Counted from the first letter of the stretch, positions 10,860 to 22,666 are shown. The stretch is DNA of 64,000 nucleotides from Lyophyllum atratum (GCA_014905825.1 JACGCN010000015.1:806001-870000); one strand, 5' to 3'. Notes: a model not told the origin generated them from the sequence alone. Numbers and translations: made by a program.

Positions 10860-12760
10860 TACATACGTTGCGCGCAGGGCTCGCGATCGCAGTTTTGTAG
10901 GAAGTTGTTGGGATTCTACATAACAGGTAGACGAGAGGGAAGATGTGTGATCATGACTTCGAGTTCGACTCTGAGATGAGTATAGCGCCGGCTCTCCTAG
11001 AAGCAAGGATTAATGCCTTGGCGCCAATGTGTAGCCACTCGTAGCGGCTGACATGGCGAATCGGCGGAACGAGACCTCGGAAGTCGGAGGTCAGCACCCT
11101 TAGGTATAAAGTCTGTCAGCCCTTCGCCGACACTCTTTACTTCTTGCTTCCATCATCTCCTCTACTTCGTTTGTCTTCCACCTCTATCTCGCCTTTAGCT
11201 CTGGCCTCTACCCACATACACGTAAGACCTTCAATTGTCATATCACTTGTTGAATACTCGCTTACGGTCGTCGTCATCGCGTCTGTCCGCCGCCTTCACA
11301 TAGTCCAAACCTTGTGAGTGGTCTCCCTCGTCCACAAAAGCTAACCACCCTCTTTTCAGCACCCCGCCTCGTTGGAAATCCATATAAGGGTGATGCATTG
11401 TCATCTTCTATCTTGTAGGCTGACATACCTCTTTCCAGCATCCCGCCTAACAAGATTCGACACCCAAGGCCTCGACCGGCGAAGCAATAGTCGAGCCACC
11501 TGGCCTGGTGAGTGGCTCCCCTCGCTTGCGATTTCCGTGACTGATACCTCTGTCCTCAGCAGCGCCGCGGTCAGTATGTCCTGAGCGTGGTGACTGGCCC
11601 CTCTTCCACATAGGCTGACACCCTTCATCCCTTCTTCCAGCACCCCGCCTAGTTTGAAAATCATATGAGCGTGGTGCGTTGTCATCTTCTACCTCGTAGG
11701 CTGACGTACCTTCTTCCAGCATCCCGCTCAACAAGATTCGACCCCTTCTAGCATCCCGCACAACAAGGTTCAAGCCTCAAACTCTCGACCAACCTATCCC
11801 AAGTCACAAGAGTCAAGATCAGTCAAGACCTGGACCTGCGTGATGTGTGATTGCCTCCGTAGATAGTTGCATTGCTGTACTGGGGGTGCTTGAGCGGGGC
11901 TTCCCGTGATCAAGGGCAGACGCGCGTCTCATTTCCGGGAGTCCAGATCAGCGTCGTAGTACCTCGATGGCCTTTCCAACTGCCCTCACGGGTCGGGAGG
12001 ACTCGACGACACACGAGATCCGCCCTGACTCAGCGGTAAGGCTGACACTACGCGGCTGAATCTTTCCGAGACGCGATTTGGACTCCCTCGGTCTTCTTTT
12101 TTTTGTTTTTGCCTCCGGGCTTTTTTTTGAGGGGCCGAGTTAGCGTCGATGAACCACGGTGGCCTCTCTGATTGCCCTTCTGGGGTTGGGAGGATTGGAT
12201 GACACTCGAGGAATCGACCAGCGACCTATGACACGATGAGCTGTCGGACCCTGCCCTGACCAGGCAGCTGGACGGTGGCGGACATTGTGAGGATAAACAT
12301 CATAAAATCGCGACTCGTTTTGTGTTTCGTCTTCTCTGGGTCCCCTTTAGTGTTTACTTGTCATTTTCCACCCCCCTTCCCCCTTTTTTTATTCGTAGCC
12401 AGCCGTGTTAAGCCGTCGTGGATTTCGAATAGGTGCAGAGTCCGAAGTGTGGTGTGATTTTGGTTTCCTAGTGCGTGTATATTGCCAGGACGTAACAGGT
12501 CAAATTCGTGTCAAATAGAGCATTTACGAATCCTTATCCCCTGATAAAATACGTGATATTCCTTGAGGTGATGGAACGCGCAGGTCGAGGTTACTGCTGG
12601 TTCCTGGTTGGGGTCGAGGGCAAGATGGATCATATTTGTCGGAAGCCTGCTGGCCAAACTTTGAGGGATTTGATTGGCCGCGGCTTTGTCTTCTTCACTC
12701 CTCGTACTTAAGTTCCGATCTTCTTGCCGGCACCGATCCAGGTGACTGAGAGACAAAAAG
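10860..12760 (+). repeat. Unclassified dispersed repeat, copy A
   Basis: Copy A shares sequence in the same order with copy B (57790-57527 plus 51724-49640, reverse strand) and copy C (62525 onward). Landmarks are GCGGCTGACATGGCGAATCG at about 11041, a TATA box GTATAAAG at about 11105, and pyrimidine-rich leader CTTCCATCATCTCC. Next come GT-AG-like borders followed by AGCATCCCGCC-AACAAGATTCGA units (11429, 11719, 11750) and a ~280-bp internal duplication (units at 11357 and 11637). Two tandem ~200-bp GC-rich modules (each with AGCGTCG...GGTGGCCT...TGCCCT...GGAGGA...TGACAC.CGAG) lie at about 11930-12030 and 12130-12230. A T-rich tract and a short coding-looking tail DHICRKPAGQTLRDLIGRG (12624-12680) follow. 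I recognise no transposase, reverse transcriptase or terminal repeats. Boundaries are approximate. Confidence 0.75.
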
Positions 12761-13072
12761 AAATTACAGAATTTTTCAAGTGTACGGTTTTACCTTCAGC
12801 ACGGATACTTCCAAAGCGACCGGCGCCAGATCCTCTCTTTTCAGTAGCCTCAGGCTGACTCAAGTGTCAGCAAGCCAATAGCACCAGCTGTCCACTGGAT
12901 TGTCCTGTCCTTCCTGAAAAGTCAAGTGATAAGAGGTTCTCTGATCAGAGGTGTTTGTGTGCGAGATGAAGGATAATTGATAGAGGCGACCGCCTTGGCC
13001 CTTGAGCGCCATATGGAACGAAAAGGAAATCTCCGGATCACTGTTTGCCTTATAAACATGCTTCGTTAGTGG

Positions 13073-14080
13073 TCATGGCTCTGAGCTTCCTGTCAACTGT
13101 GCTATCCGCCCATCCAGTAACTTCAGCATCGTATCCAAGCCCAGTAGCACACCTTCATCTGGGCCCTCACCCGGGGCTAGACGAGTATGTGCAAAGTCCA
13201 CCAACTTGACGACATAGGGAGGTCGATCGGAGACGGCGCGATCTTCACCCCTTGCTGGGATTTGTGATAGCTGCCTCACTCCTGCCTCGGCCCGATTCCA
13301 ATCGGCCTCATACATGATCAAGAGGCTCCCCCCTACCATCCGTATCTCAAACGACGCGTAGACCTCGCGGATCTTCCCCACAGTTTCTCGTATGCCGCGC
13401 AGGATTGGTATGAGGTATTTCCGTGGGAGGCCATCTGTCGCCGATCCGGTGTGCCTGGACGAGTCGCAGGAGACAGGGAAGAACTGCGATATGCCTTCAG
13501 GGAGCTCCGACACTTTAAGGGCTTTCCCATACGATTTCGGTGTGCAGATTGCTTCGGACGTCGTGTTGGTGTACACCTGAAGATCTTCCCCATTAGAATT
13601 TCGTGTCGATCCCTATAAAGCGACACGGGTAAGAAAGAGTCGTACCTGGAACTCAGTCAATCGGACCCCCGTCCTCAGCGACGTCGTCTCACGTGCCGTC
13701 TTCTCCATCCGTAGTACCTTGTCCGACTCCATGAACTCGTCGTAAAACACCGTGCCAAGCTTCACATCCAAGGTATTGGGCTTGACGAACGCGTTGCAGA
13801 GGTTCTCCAAGACTAAGGACTGTGTTCGGCCGGGTGGTATCGGAATGCCACCAACATGGGCGGGCCCCTCTCCCTGATATTCTGACAGCGTGCCCAGAAA
13901 CTGGGGTATGAACGGTCGCAAGCGCGCGAGGTGTGGGCTTTGATTGAGGGTTTCGTAGAACTGGTGTTCAGTGGGGAAGGCGGGTTTGATGATGAGGGAG
14001 CCGTCGCTAGTCGTTCGCATGCCTGCATGGCCGATGATTCTAAATGGTGTGGTTGGGAGGCTTGAATATGAGGATTGCAT
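13073..14080 (-). CDS. Inositol polyphosphate multikinase
   Basis: IPK/IPMK family enzyme (Arg82/Ipk2-like) that phosphorylates Ins(1,4,5)P3 stepwise to InsP4/InsP5 and feeds pyrophosphate inositol signalling and nuclear transcription control. Two exons are joined at TEFQ|VYTNTTS (intron about 13577-13646). Motifs are the inositol-binding PNTLDVKLGTVFYDE (PxxxDxKxG), GSLLIMYE (SLL) and the catalytic VKLVDFAHT (IDF). The length of about 312 residues fits. The start ATG at 14078-14080 (MQSSYSSLPTTPFRIIGHAGM) is the first in-frame ATG. Upstream codons are open but lack ATG. The stop is at 13073-13075. It stands alone between repeat copy A and a long gene-poor stretch. Confidence 0.92.
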
Positions 14081-14951
14081 GTTGGTTTGCAAACGAGTGG
14101 GGAAACGAGCGCATTTTGACGAACGTTCTTGCAACTAGTGCTGTGCGGCTGATTGACAGCTCATCACAAATGGGCCTAGTTTGTGTCATTGATTAAATAA
14201 ATTACGAAACGATGTTGGAGAGTGATCCACTTACTCTTGTGATACTAATTTGACGCCCGTTAAGCTGACTACTGCATTGACCATATTCATGCGTCTCGAA
14301 GGTATAGTATATACCTTTATGATTCCTCCATGCCGGTGATGTGGGAAACGTTATAAGAATGACAACTAGTACGAGGGAGCACAAGGAACCACGGGATCAG
14401 GTACATGATCGAAGTGAAGATAGGCGAAGATCTGCATCTTATTCGGAGTGGTCGCGTGCCGGCTACTGAACTGAAATGATAAGACCGACCTGGGTTAGGG
14501 AGATTTTTGGGCAGGAGTCAGTGTTGGTCGACTGGTGTCGAGCATGCCAGAGACTATGCAGTCACTGTCAAATGAGTTGAACAGGATGGAAAGAGTTCAA
14601 CCCAGCGAAACCACGGTTTATGGTACTGAGATGGGCCTGAACCTAGTCTATTACTCTCACTAAGTAGCAAACACCTGGCGCCATCAATCGTTTCTCAAAC
14701 CTAGGCCATATGCATGCCTATTATGACTTCTAGATACATAGTCTGACTTAGGTCTGGAAAATATGACGTCTTGGGTAACTTACAAATTCCACATAGCCTA
14801 TGGCTTAGTGAAAAAGGTCGTCTGATGCTCGGCCAAGGTAGACAGCCGTTAGCCATTGCACAACGAGTGTTCCTCGGACGAGCCTCAAAACATCGCTGCT
14901 TGAAATGTACATCGTAGATTCTCCACGACCAGCAGTCACTAGTCAGCCACC
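14081..14951. other. Gene-poor intergenic stretch
   Basis: About 870 bp between the divergent IPMK and PL14-type genes. Only short unsupported open frames occur. It presumably holds both promoters. I see no repeat or RNA gene. Confidence 0.4.
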
Positions 14952-16690
14952 ATGAAAGATTTCAGTAACCGTCGAGCCCTCTTCCTCTTCGACCCCATCC
15001 GCATGTCCCTCCTCGCCGCGGCCTCAACGCCAGGCCTCCTGAGCGCCGCTTCCATAATAGCATCACACCCTCCAACAATAGTTCCTGTCCTTTGGATAAC
15101 AGAAACCGTCTCCAGCATCGTCGCCGTGCAGAACACCATTCCAAGCCCGACACAATCTCCAATCCTGTCTGCCGTCAGCCCACCCGCACCTCCGCACCCC
15201 CTGGCCGTAATACCAATCATGCCAGGGCCAAGTGTACCCCATTCTTCCTCAACACAAGCACCACCTCCGCTCTCCACCATAACCAAACTACTAACCGTCA
15301 CCGAAACATTAACCATCACGGTGTCAGCCTCCCCCTCCCCCATCTCTCCCCCACCACCGCCCCCTTCTTCCTCACAGACCTCGACAAGTTCGGAGGAGCC
15401 GAGCGCTCCGAGCGCAACATGGAGAGCCCCAGCCCAAATGGCCGACCTCACCGCCTTCAAAATCTCCAAATTCGGGGGCGGACGGGACAACCTCGAGATC
15501 GTCCAGAGCATCCCCCCAGACGCCATGGACCCCGCTCTTCTCCTCACCTCCTCCCCCCCACCCCCCGACGAATCCGCTCTAAGACTCCTCTACCCCGCCG
15601 GCTCCATCAACCCCGCCCAGCGTCCCATCGGTGGCGCCCAGTTCTACGCTGCCCCGCTCGACCTCACGGGCGCGCGCAACGTGACGCTCTCGTACAGCGT
15701 CTTCTTCCCGGCGGATTTCGAGTGGGTGCGCGCGGGGAAGCTGCCGGGGTTGTATGGCGGGCATGAGGGGTGTTCGGGCGGGAATGAGGCGACGAGGTGT
15801 TTTAGCACGAGGTTGATGTGGAGGAAGCGCGGGATGGGGGAGTTGTATCTCGTGCGTTTCTCTGTCTTATTTCCCCTCCATGGGACGTGGAACTGATGAT
15901 GTTTTGTGCTGGGGTGGGGGTAGTATGCACCGAAGGACATGCAAACAGCGAGTCTGTGCGGGGACCCCCAGTCGACGTGCGATGCCGCGTATGGGTTCTC
16001 CATCGGCCGCGGGTGCTTCTCATTCGCACGAGGGGCATGGACGACAGTCACACAGACCGTGACGCTCAACACGCCCGGCCTGCAAGACGGCTCCTTCACG
16101 CTCGACGTCAACGGGGAGCGCGTCCTCGAACGGAACGACGTATATTACCGGGGCGCCCCGTCGCGGTCCAGTCCTCCCGTCACTACGACCACGGAGGACG
16201 CGGGGCTGGGCGGGCTGCTGGGGCCGCTGTTGGGCGACCTCCTTCGACCGGGGCCTGAGACGGAGGCTGCGCTGCCGATACCGACGGGAGGGCAGGATGA
16301 GGGGGATGGGGATGGGGGTTATGCTGCGATGAATCCGATGTACCAGGCCCAGCATGAGTTGGTCGTCCAGCCTGCTCCCACCGAGATGGAAAGTCCGACC
16401 ATCGTGATGACGGGGTATTCCCAGCAAACGACTGCACCTCCCTCGCCTTTGCCCCTCGCACAACGAGCAATCGCAATTGAGACGGCGGAGGAAGATCCAC
16501 CAGTCGGGTTCACCGGTCTCTTTTTCAGGTGTGTAACTCATTCCCTGCCATCCTGTTCCGAATTTGGTCTGACACGTCCCTTCCGCGTAATAGCACGTTT
16601 TTCGGCGGCCATGATGAGCGTTACGCGACGCCCCGGGCTCAATATGTATGGTTCAAGGACTTTGCCATGTCCCACAATTCATGTATATGA
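14952..16690 (+). CDS. PL14-type polysaccharide lyase, Pro-rich N-terminus
   Basis: Resembles polysaccharide lyase family 14 (alginate/glucuronan lyases) and would be extracellular or membrane-anchored. Exons 14952-15851, 15924-16528 and 16594-16690. Residues 1-40 hold a basic start and hydrophobic stretch (RRALFLFDPIRMSLLAAASTPG). Residues ~45-155 are Pro/Ser/Thr-rich. The catalytic domain then shows GARNVTLSYSVFFPADFEWVRAGKLPGLYGG, GCSGGNEATRCFSTRLMWR, GELYLYAP, CDAAYGFSIGRGCFSFARGAWTTV and TLDVNGERV. The usual ending FTGLFFSTFFGGHDERYATPRAQYVWFKDFAMSHNS comes from the last two exons. Between VYYRG and GLFFSTFFGG there is a ~110-residue Gly/Pro/acidic insertion (16150-16500), unusual for a compact jelly-roll domain. 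Strongly GC-rich exons create long antisense open frames that I ignore. Confidence 0.82.
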
Positions 16691-16877
16691 TTTCGCCATC
16701 CTGTGGTTTTTGGGTGTGTACGGTCGCGGTCGTGATCGAGAAAGCGGAGTGATTGGATATTATTATCATAGCAATAAATATATGGTGATGAATGGCAATG
16801 CAAGTGCGATCGTTCCGATGTTCGATTTCTATGGGTATATTTGCAGTCTTGAAGGCAGGGAATGAGGATGAGGGGAC

Positions 16878-18845
16878 CTAAGACCGCATATGAGGAGTTT
16901 TTGCGAAGAGCTGTACGATTTCGAAGCAGATTGCTAGGAGGATCTGGCCCACGAGGTCCATGAGTGCCGAATGAATGGGGAGGGCGTACATATCGGGATC
17001 CCGTTTTTTGGACCAGAGGAAGTTGGTCAGGAACTTGGCGACATACAGAGAGATCAACACCTGTCATTATCAGGGACCGCATGTCAGCCACTGCGCGAAC
17101 AGTTCTGAGAGTGAGAGGAGAAGACGTACGGCGAAGAAAAAGAATACAATAGAGAATGCAACGAATATGAAGGGCAGGTGCAGCCAGCCGAGGCCACGGA
17201 GGACGGCGAGGAATATGATTTCTACGGGAAGCGTGACGAAAAGGAGAGTAAACATGACGAGTCTTGTGCTTGGTTCCGGGGCGTTCCTGCCGGTCGCGCT
17301 GCGGGTCGAGATGGGTGATATGGCTAGCGCTGCGGCGTGGAGAGATGTGGATAGCCGGGATACCAGGATTGAACCAACGCTTCCTGGTAAGCCTGGATGT
17401 GGCAGAGCACATAGTCAATTTCGAGTAGAGGAGAGAAGGGAGGCGACGTACCACTGATGACGACGGCGAGGAGGGCGAAGCCTTCGTATCGGCTGACAAA
17501 TCTGTCGAGCACGATACCCGTCCCGGTGCTGATGACCATTGCGCCGAAGAGTGGAGACCAGCCCTGGGTAAGCAGTGGCCGGACGTGTTTGTTCCGAATC
17601 GTGAGCACGAAGCAGGCGATAGCGAAGACGACGATGAAGATGCTGAGAAACAGGGGGATGGGGGTGTTAATGACCCTAATTAATATAGTGGAGGTACCGC
17701 CGAAGAAACAGAGGGTAACGAGGTCGCCTAGGCAGGAGGCAACAGGGGGCGCGATGTTATCTGCAAGGAATATGTGTGAGGGTCCGGGAGGCGGTAAAGT
17801 TGGTGGTGGGGCTCACCGGGATCCCGGCCGTAACGTCTGCAGAGTACAATAAGCGTGCACATAAAAGATCCGAGAACTATGCTAGACATGCACGCTGCAG
17901 TCATAGCCGTAGAAGCCACCATGACGAGGCTAGGTAAGGAGTTAGACGACGGGAAGAAGAGCAACTGAAATGACTCACTGTGTGAAAGTAAATGCACCAT
18001 ATTCATCCTGCTTGGGGAAAGAGATGGGTTTTCTGGAATCAAGGATACCGGATTCCAGGACATGAGCAATGGCACGCGCCGTCATATCCGTTGGAGAGGT
18101 GCTATTTAAGGGGGCAGCGGGTGAAGCACCTGGAGCGACATGCGGGAGAGCGAGTCCCAGTACTAATACAACGCATGCCGCGATAAATGAAACGACCGCA
18201 GCTTGCACCTGCAGCAGGGACAAGTTGCCGAAAATAAGAGACCTGCGAAGGGCTGGGTCGTCAAGGTCGCCGACATTAGCGGCGGTACCGAGGCGGGCCG
18301 ATAAGTTCATTTCTAAGTTTCCCTTGAGGTTCAAAACCACGGGTATAATCATTATAAGCTGGTGGACCTCTTTCATGGCTTGCCAGCGCTGGAAGGGTAT
18401 GAGGGTCCATCGTATTCCAGATATTCTCGTGACAGACAACTTACAGAAACCTGATCCAATAGCTCCCCGGTAAACAAGAGGCCAATGGTCGTAAAGAGAA
18501 GAGTGGGTGCGCTCTGAGAGACATTCAGTGGCGGGAATGGGAAACACAATTGACACGTACCTCGATGACGATATTGCCAATTTGCGGCCAGAGTTTTCCG
18601 ACAGAATTGACAACTCGCGTGCGAGCATGAACGCGTCCTGGCGAGCCAAGGAGAGCCTGGCTGGTGTCTTCGCCGTCGTCCTCGTCGTCCTCATCGTCTA
18701 GGTCCTGCCAGCGTGTGCCGTGGCCGTTTTGGTGTAGCGGTGAATGTGGCCTCTTGGCCACATCCTCGAGGCCAATCATTTCTATGTCATCTTCTACAGA
18801 GCCGTTCCCTGGTAATTGCGCGTTCCCTGGTGATTGCGAGTTCAT
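16878..18845 (-). CDS. SLC41/MgtE-type divalent cation transporter
   Basis: Integral membrane protein of the SLC41/MgtE family, probably moving Mg2+ or other divalent cations. The start ATG at 18843-18845 opens MNSQSPGNAQLPGNGSVEDDIEMIGLEDV, followed by an acidic cytosolic N-terminus (DLDDEDDEDDGEDTSQALL). The MgtE signature LIMIIPVVLNLKGNLEMNLSARLGTAANVGDLDD follows, then helices (LSLLQVQAAVVSFIAACVVLVLGLAL; TAACMSSIVLGSFMCTLIVL). A loop and second half follow (LGDLVTL, LFGAMVISTGTGIVLDRF, VISGLPGSVGSI, LLFVTLPVEIIFLAVL, FIFVAFSIVFFFFA, LMDLVGQILLAICFEIV). It ends TPHMRS with the stop at 16878-16880. About seven introns. The stop lies 187 bp from the end of the convergent PL14-type gene. Confidence 0.85.
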
Positions 18846-19160
18846 GGCGACGTCGGTGCAGCGGGAATCCAGCAAACGGGGGAGCGCATGGGTTGCGGTT
18901 GCCGAGAATAGTTTATTTATTATTTATTTTCTCGATGTGATAAACCCGTGCGAAGTATTATGCAATGAACCCGTGATGTAAACCCAGTGTTCGCACCTTG
19001 TTCCCGACCTCGAATCACGACCGCGGTGGGCTCGAAATCTCGAGAACCCGCAGGATAACCTGCTCTAATTTCCAGTAATCTGGATCCAGCGCCCTAATAT
19101 TGCGCCCTGGGCCGGCGACCGACCTCGTACGACGAGGAATAAGGCCAATTTCACGAGAAA
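18846..19160. promoter_or_regulatory. Divergent promoter, SLC41-type and ADA3 genes
   Basis: About 315 bp separate the two divergent starts. It includes an AT-rich run (tttatttattatttatttt, about 18911-18930). No further open frame is supported. Confidence 0.4.
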
Positions 19161-21455
19161 TGGCGTCCAAATTAACAGCATACTATCTGCCGACTCCTAT
19201 CCAATCTTCGCTCCTCAAAAAGGCCCCGGATTCCATTCCTCCGACGAATGACCTTGAGCTGCTGCATGATGAGCTCAGAGAACTCAGGAAGATGAGCCTT
19301 GCTCGGTCGAAGAAGGCCGGCGAGGATCTGAAGGCTATCGAAGAGTCTATGCGCCGTATGAAGGAGAAGGAGAAGGGAAAGGCGAAGGCGATTGATAAAG
19401 TCAAACGCGAACGTGATTGTACGTGTATTCCGCTGATACGCGTCGTTCAATTTCTGATATTCTCCATGTCCCACCTCCGTTCCCGATTACCAAATTGCCT
19501 CCGTACCACGACGTTCTTCCATGGAAATGGGTTTTTGTCACCCACTCATACACTGGAAATTGGCCTCTTCATGTGCATGCCATCTAAAATGCTATACTTG
19601 ATACCAATTCGAAATGTGGCACTACACGCTCGTCCACGGGACACACCAACTCCTCAGTCACGCCCTCTCTGGACGTCGATGATGTGAAGTCAGTGACTCC
19701 GTACAACGGACACAAAACTAAGCCCCGCCTGTCCTCGCATCCCGTTCATTCGTTACCGGCGTCGTCCCGGTCGTCTCTTGACCCCCGTAGATCGTAAGTC
19801 GCAAGCTATATCCCTGTGATAAGCAACTGATAATCCATTCAGAGCTGCGGAAGACCTCAAGAAGAAGAAGAAAAAACGGAAACGTGAATTCGAAGACAGC
19901 GACGCCGAACGCGGTAATGCACCCCCTCATCCTTTTAGCCGACATATCTAACGCCGCACCTAGACTTACAGCGACCGCGGAAATCAACACCCCCCGCGCC
20001 TCAGGTCCAAATCCACCCACCTCCCAAAGCCCAGAAATCCATCGCCTCAACATCCCAATCCCATCTCAAGGTGCGTCATCACCATAACCCTCTCCCCCCG
20101 ACTAACACCCTGAATCCACAGACCCAAGGCGGCCCCGACTTCAGCGTCCCGCAACCCTACGCCCTCCTCCCCCCACGCCCCCCAATACCCCCACCCCCGA
20201 TACCCGGACCCTCCAAACCGACAGAAGTAACCGAAGACTTCAGCAGATCCAAACAACCCTCCCAAATCACCGTACACACATTCTACAGCAGCATCGAGCC
20301 GTGGATGCGGCCCATCCGCGAAGAGGACGTCGGGTTCCTCGAGCACACCAACGACGAGGTCGAGCCGTACGTCCTGCCCAAGCTCGGGCGGCACTACCTC
20401 GAGGTATGGGAGGACCAGGACGCCGGGCTCATCTCGATACCCCCTGTGCTAATGGCAGGGGGGGCGGGGGCGGGACAGTCGGACTTTGCAGCGCCGACGC
20501 CGAAGTGGGATCCGTCGACGCTGATGGAGGCGGATCTGGTGACGGAGGAGAGGGGGCACGGGCCGTTGACGGAGCGGGTGATCAGTGCGTTGTTGCCTAT
20601 GCCGGATTTGACGGTGTGGAAGGGGGTGAAGGCGGCGGAGGATGCGATGGAGGGGCGGCCCGGGGGGAGCGGGGCGGCGGCGGCGAGGAGGGAGAGGCTG
20701 AATGTCACGGATTTGGAGGTGCGGATTAGGGATACGATGCGGTATCATGGATTGTTGGATGGGGTGGTAGGTTTTCCTGCCTTCTTACTATTTTGTCTTG
20801 TGTCTGAACATGTGAGCAGCCCGACTACTCGGAAAAGGTGGACGACCCCATCGCGACTGCCCTCCGCCACGCGCAGCGGGAGCTTCGCACAGTCGTAGCA
20901 ACCAACAAAGCACGAAGAGCACGGCTCGTCTCCATCGCGCGCGACAGACTCGGGTACCAAGAATACCTCGACCTCCGCGACTCCATCGACAAGAACATCA
21001 CCAACACCTACGCCAAGCTCCAGCGCAAAGACGTGCCCAAGCTTTCCAAGAAGAAGAAACACACCAAATCCGATCCGTCACTCGATGCAGCCAACGGTGT
21101 CGCCGCCTCTACCGGCGCTGGTGTGCTTCCCGGGCCTTGCCCCGCCGCGTTGGGGCTGCAGACGGACGACGAGATGCAGCTGCGCATCACGGACCAGCTG
21201 AAGCAGCTTGTGGATACGCGGAGGCAGTGGGTGGATGAGGTGGGGCGGGTGTTTGAGGAGAAGCAGAGGGAGCAGCCGGGGAGGGTGTGGGGGTTCCCGT
21301 TGGAGAGTGTGTATCAGGGCGTAGATGAGGAGGTGCGGAAGATGCTCAGTCGGGGGAACCTGGAGGAGTTTGAGTCTCAGCCCACGCCTCTGCCACGGAC
21401 TGAGGGGAGTAAAGGGAAAGCGAGGGAGCAGGGGAATGAGATGGATGTGGGGTGA
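19161..21455 (+). CDS. NGG1: SAGA complex subunit Ada3/Ngg1
   Basis: Subunit of the histone acetyltransferase module of SAGA/ADA, bridging Ada2-Gcn5 in the nucleus. The start ATG at 19161 gives MASKLTAYYLPTPIQSSLLKKAPDSIPPTNDLELLHDELRELR, then a coiled coil. A basic stretch KKKKKKRKREFEDSD lies at about 19861-19900. A Pro-rich linker is followed by the conserved region PQPYALLPPRPPIPPPPIPGP, FYSSIEPWMRPIREEDVGFLEH, GPLTERVISALLP and RDTMRYHGLLDGV. The C-terminal Ada3 helices follow (ATALRHAQRELRTVVATNKARRARL, RITDQLKQLVDTRRQWVDEV). Introns lie near 19419-19700, 19796-19845, 19913-19965, 20071-20123 and 20768-20819; the first two are the least certain. The stop is TGA 21453-21455. Confidence 0.85.
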
Positions 21456-21705
21456 TTTTTTCATCGGCATATGCATTGAAATCTGCTATGGGCTTCTACG
21501 CATTTGACACCTCTTTTAATAACGTTATTCCTTCACTGTGCATGTCCCTGTTCTTCATACGTTTTTGTAGTTTGTACGTTACATACTCACCCGATCTGCT
21601 CTCTATTGATCGAGTTGTTTTTCTCCTCGACTCAATAGATGGTGGAATGTCAAGAAGTGTAATTCTCGTGATGCAGAGAGGTATAGAAAATGCGACAGGC
21701 AGGTA

Positions 21706-22666
21706 TCATGAAGTCTTTGCCTTTTTCTGTTTCTTCTCCGGCGGCGCCTCCCCTTCACCCTTCCTCTTCTTCCCTTTCGCTTTCTTCGTGTCTACCTCTG
21801 GAGACTCGGCTTTCGTATGCTTGACTTTTTTCTGTGTCGGTGACGGAGGAGCCGCGGGGGTATCGACAGCCATTTGCACGTCGGTGCTTGTATCTGCTTC
21901 CTGGAGGCCATTCGTAGACCCGAACGGCAGGAATCTGTGTGTGAGCGCCTCTTTCGGATGGTTTTCTCGTGGTGTTCTAGCATATGGCTCTATAGGCCCC
22001 GTTGATGAGGGATCGGGAGTCGGTACTACGGGCTGCGCAGAAAAGACTATATGTCGTGCAATTGGCTTTGGTGCTGTAGGAAGGATGCGCGGTTAGAGTA
22101 GTCCTATGTAGAAGGTTCTCGCTGTACATACCGGGATATAGTTTCCCCTTCTTGCTTTTTCGTGGGAGAAGACACGAGAGGCCTTTGATTTCCTCGCCGC
22201 CGATACCGTGTTCATCGTCCTCGCCGACTGACCATATATCGAACGTCGCATGCTTGCGTTTGAGCGTGCCCGTCCGTGACGTCTTTGGGGCGGGTGGGAC
22301 TTCTATCGTCGTACTCTCCAAATACTTCGGTTTCACCTATAGACACACCGCTGATAATTAGCACACCTCGTAAGGATACTAAGGAAACAACATGTCACGT
22401 ACACTTTCTGGCACGCGAATCAGCCACAGCTCGAGATCGTCATCGTTCGCAAGAGCATCCCAGTCAAATTCTCCCGCATCCCCTACGTTCTGAAGAAGAG
22501 TGGCGCCCGCTGGAGGCTTGTAGTCCCAGTGCGGATCGACGCCTTCGTTCTTGCCCTGTTCACCGGCGCGTGTGACGGCTTTTTTCTTCCCTTTTTCCTT
22601 GATCTGTTTGGTTACTTTCGATATCTCGGGTTCTGGAGATGAGGAGGAGGATTCTGAGGAAGACAT
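21706..22666 (-). CDS. Probable RNA polymerase I subunit RPA34-like
   Basis: Small nuclear protein resembling the fungal RPA34.5 family, which with RPA49 forms a TFIIF-like module on Pol I. Three exons. The first reads MSSSESSSSSPEPEISKVTKQIKEKGKKKAV and LANDDDLELWLIRVPESV. The second continues KPKYLESTTIEVP, GTLKRKHATFDIWSVGEDDEHGIGGEEIKGLSCLLPRKSKKGKLYP. The third runs KPIARHIVFSAQPVVPTP to a strongly basic tail (KKAKGKRKKGEGEAPPEKKQKKAKTS), with the stop at 21706-21708. The LELWLIRVP segment, the dimerisation-like middle part and the Lys-rich tail fit RPA34. Overall similarity in this family is always low, so the assignment is moderate. Confidence 0.62.

Noticed and set aside
14939..15766. 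Long antisense and alternate frames over the PL14-like gene
   Set aside because: Codon-bias shadows in GC-rich sequence; no motifs and no splice logic.
20301..21476. Alternate frames over ADA3
   Set aside because: Low-complexity Gly/His/Pro translations of a GC-rich coding exon.
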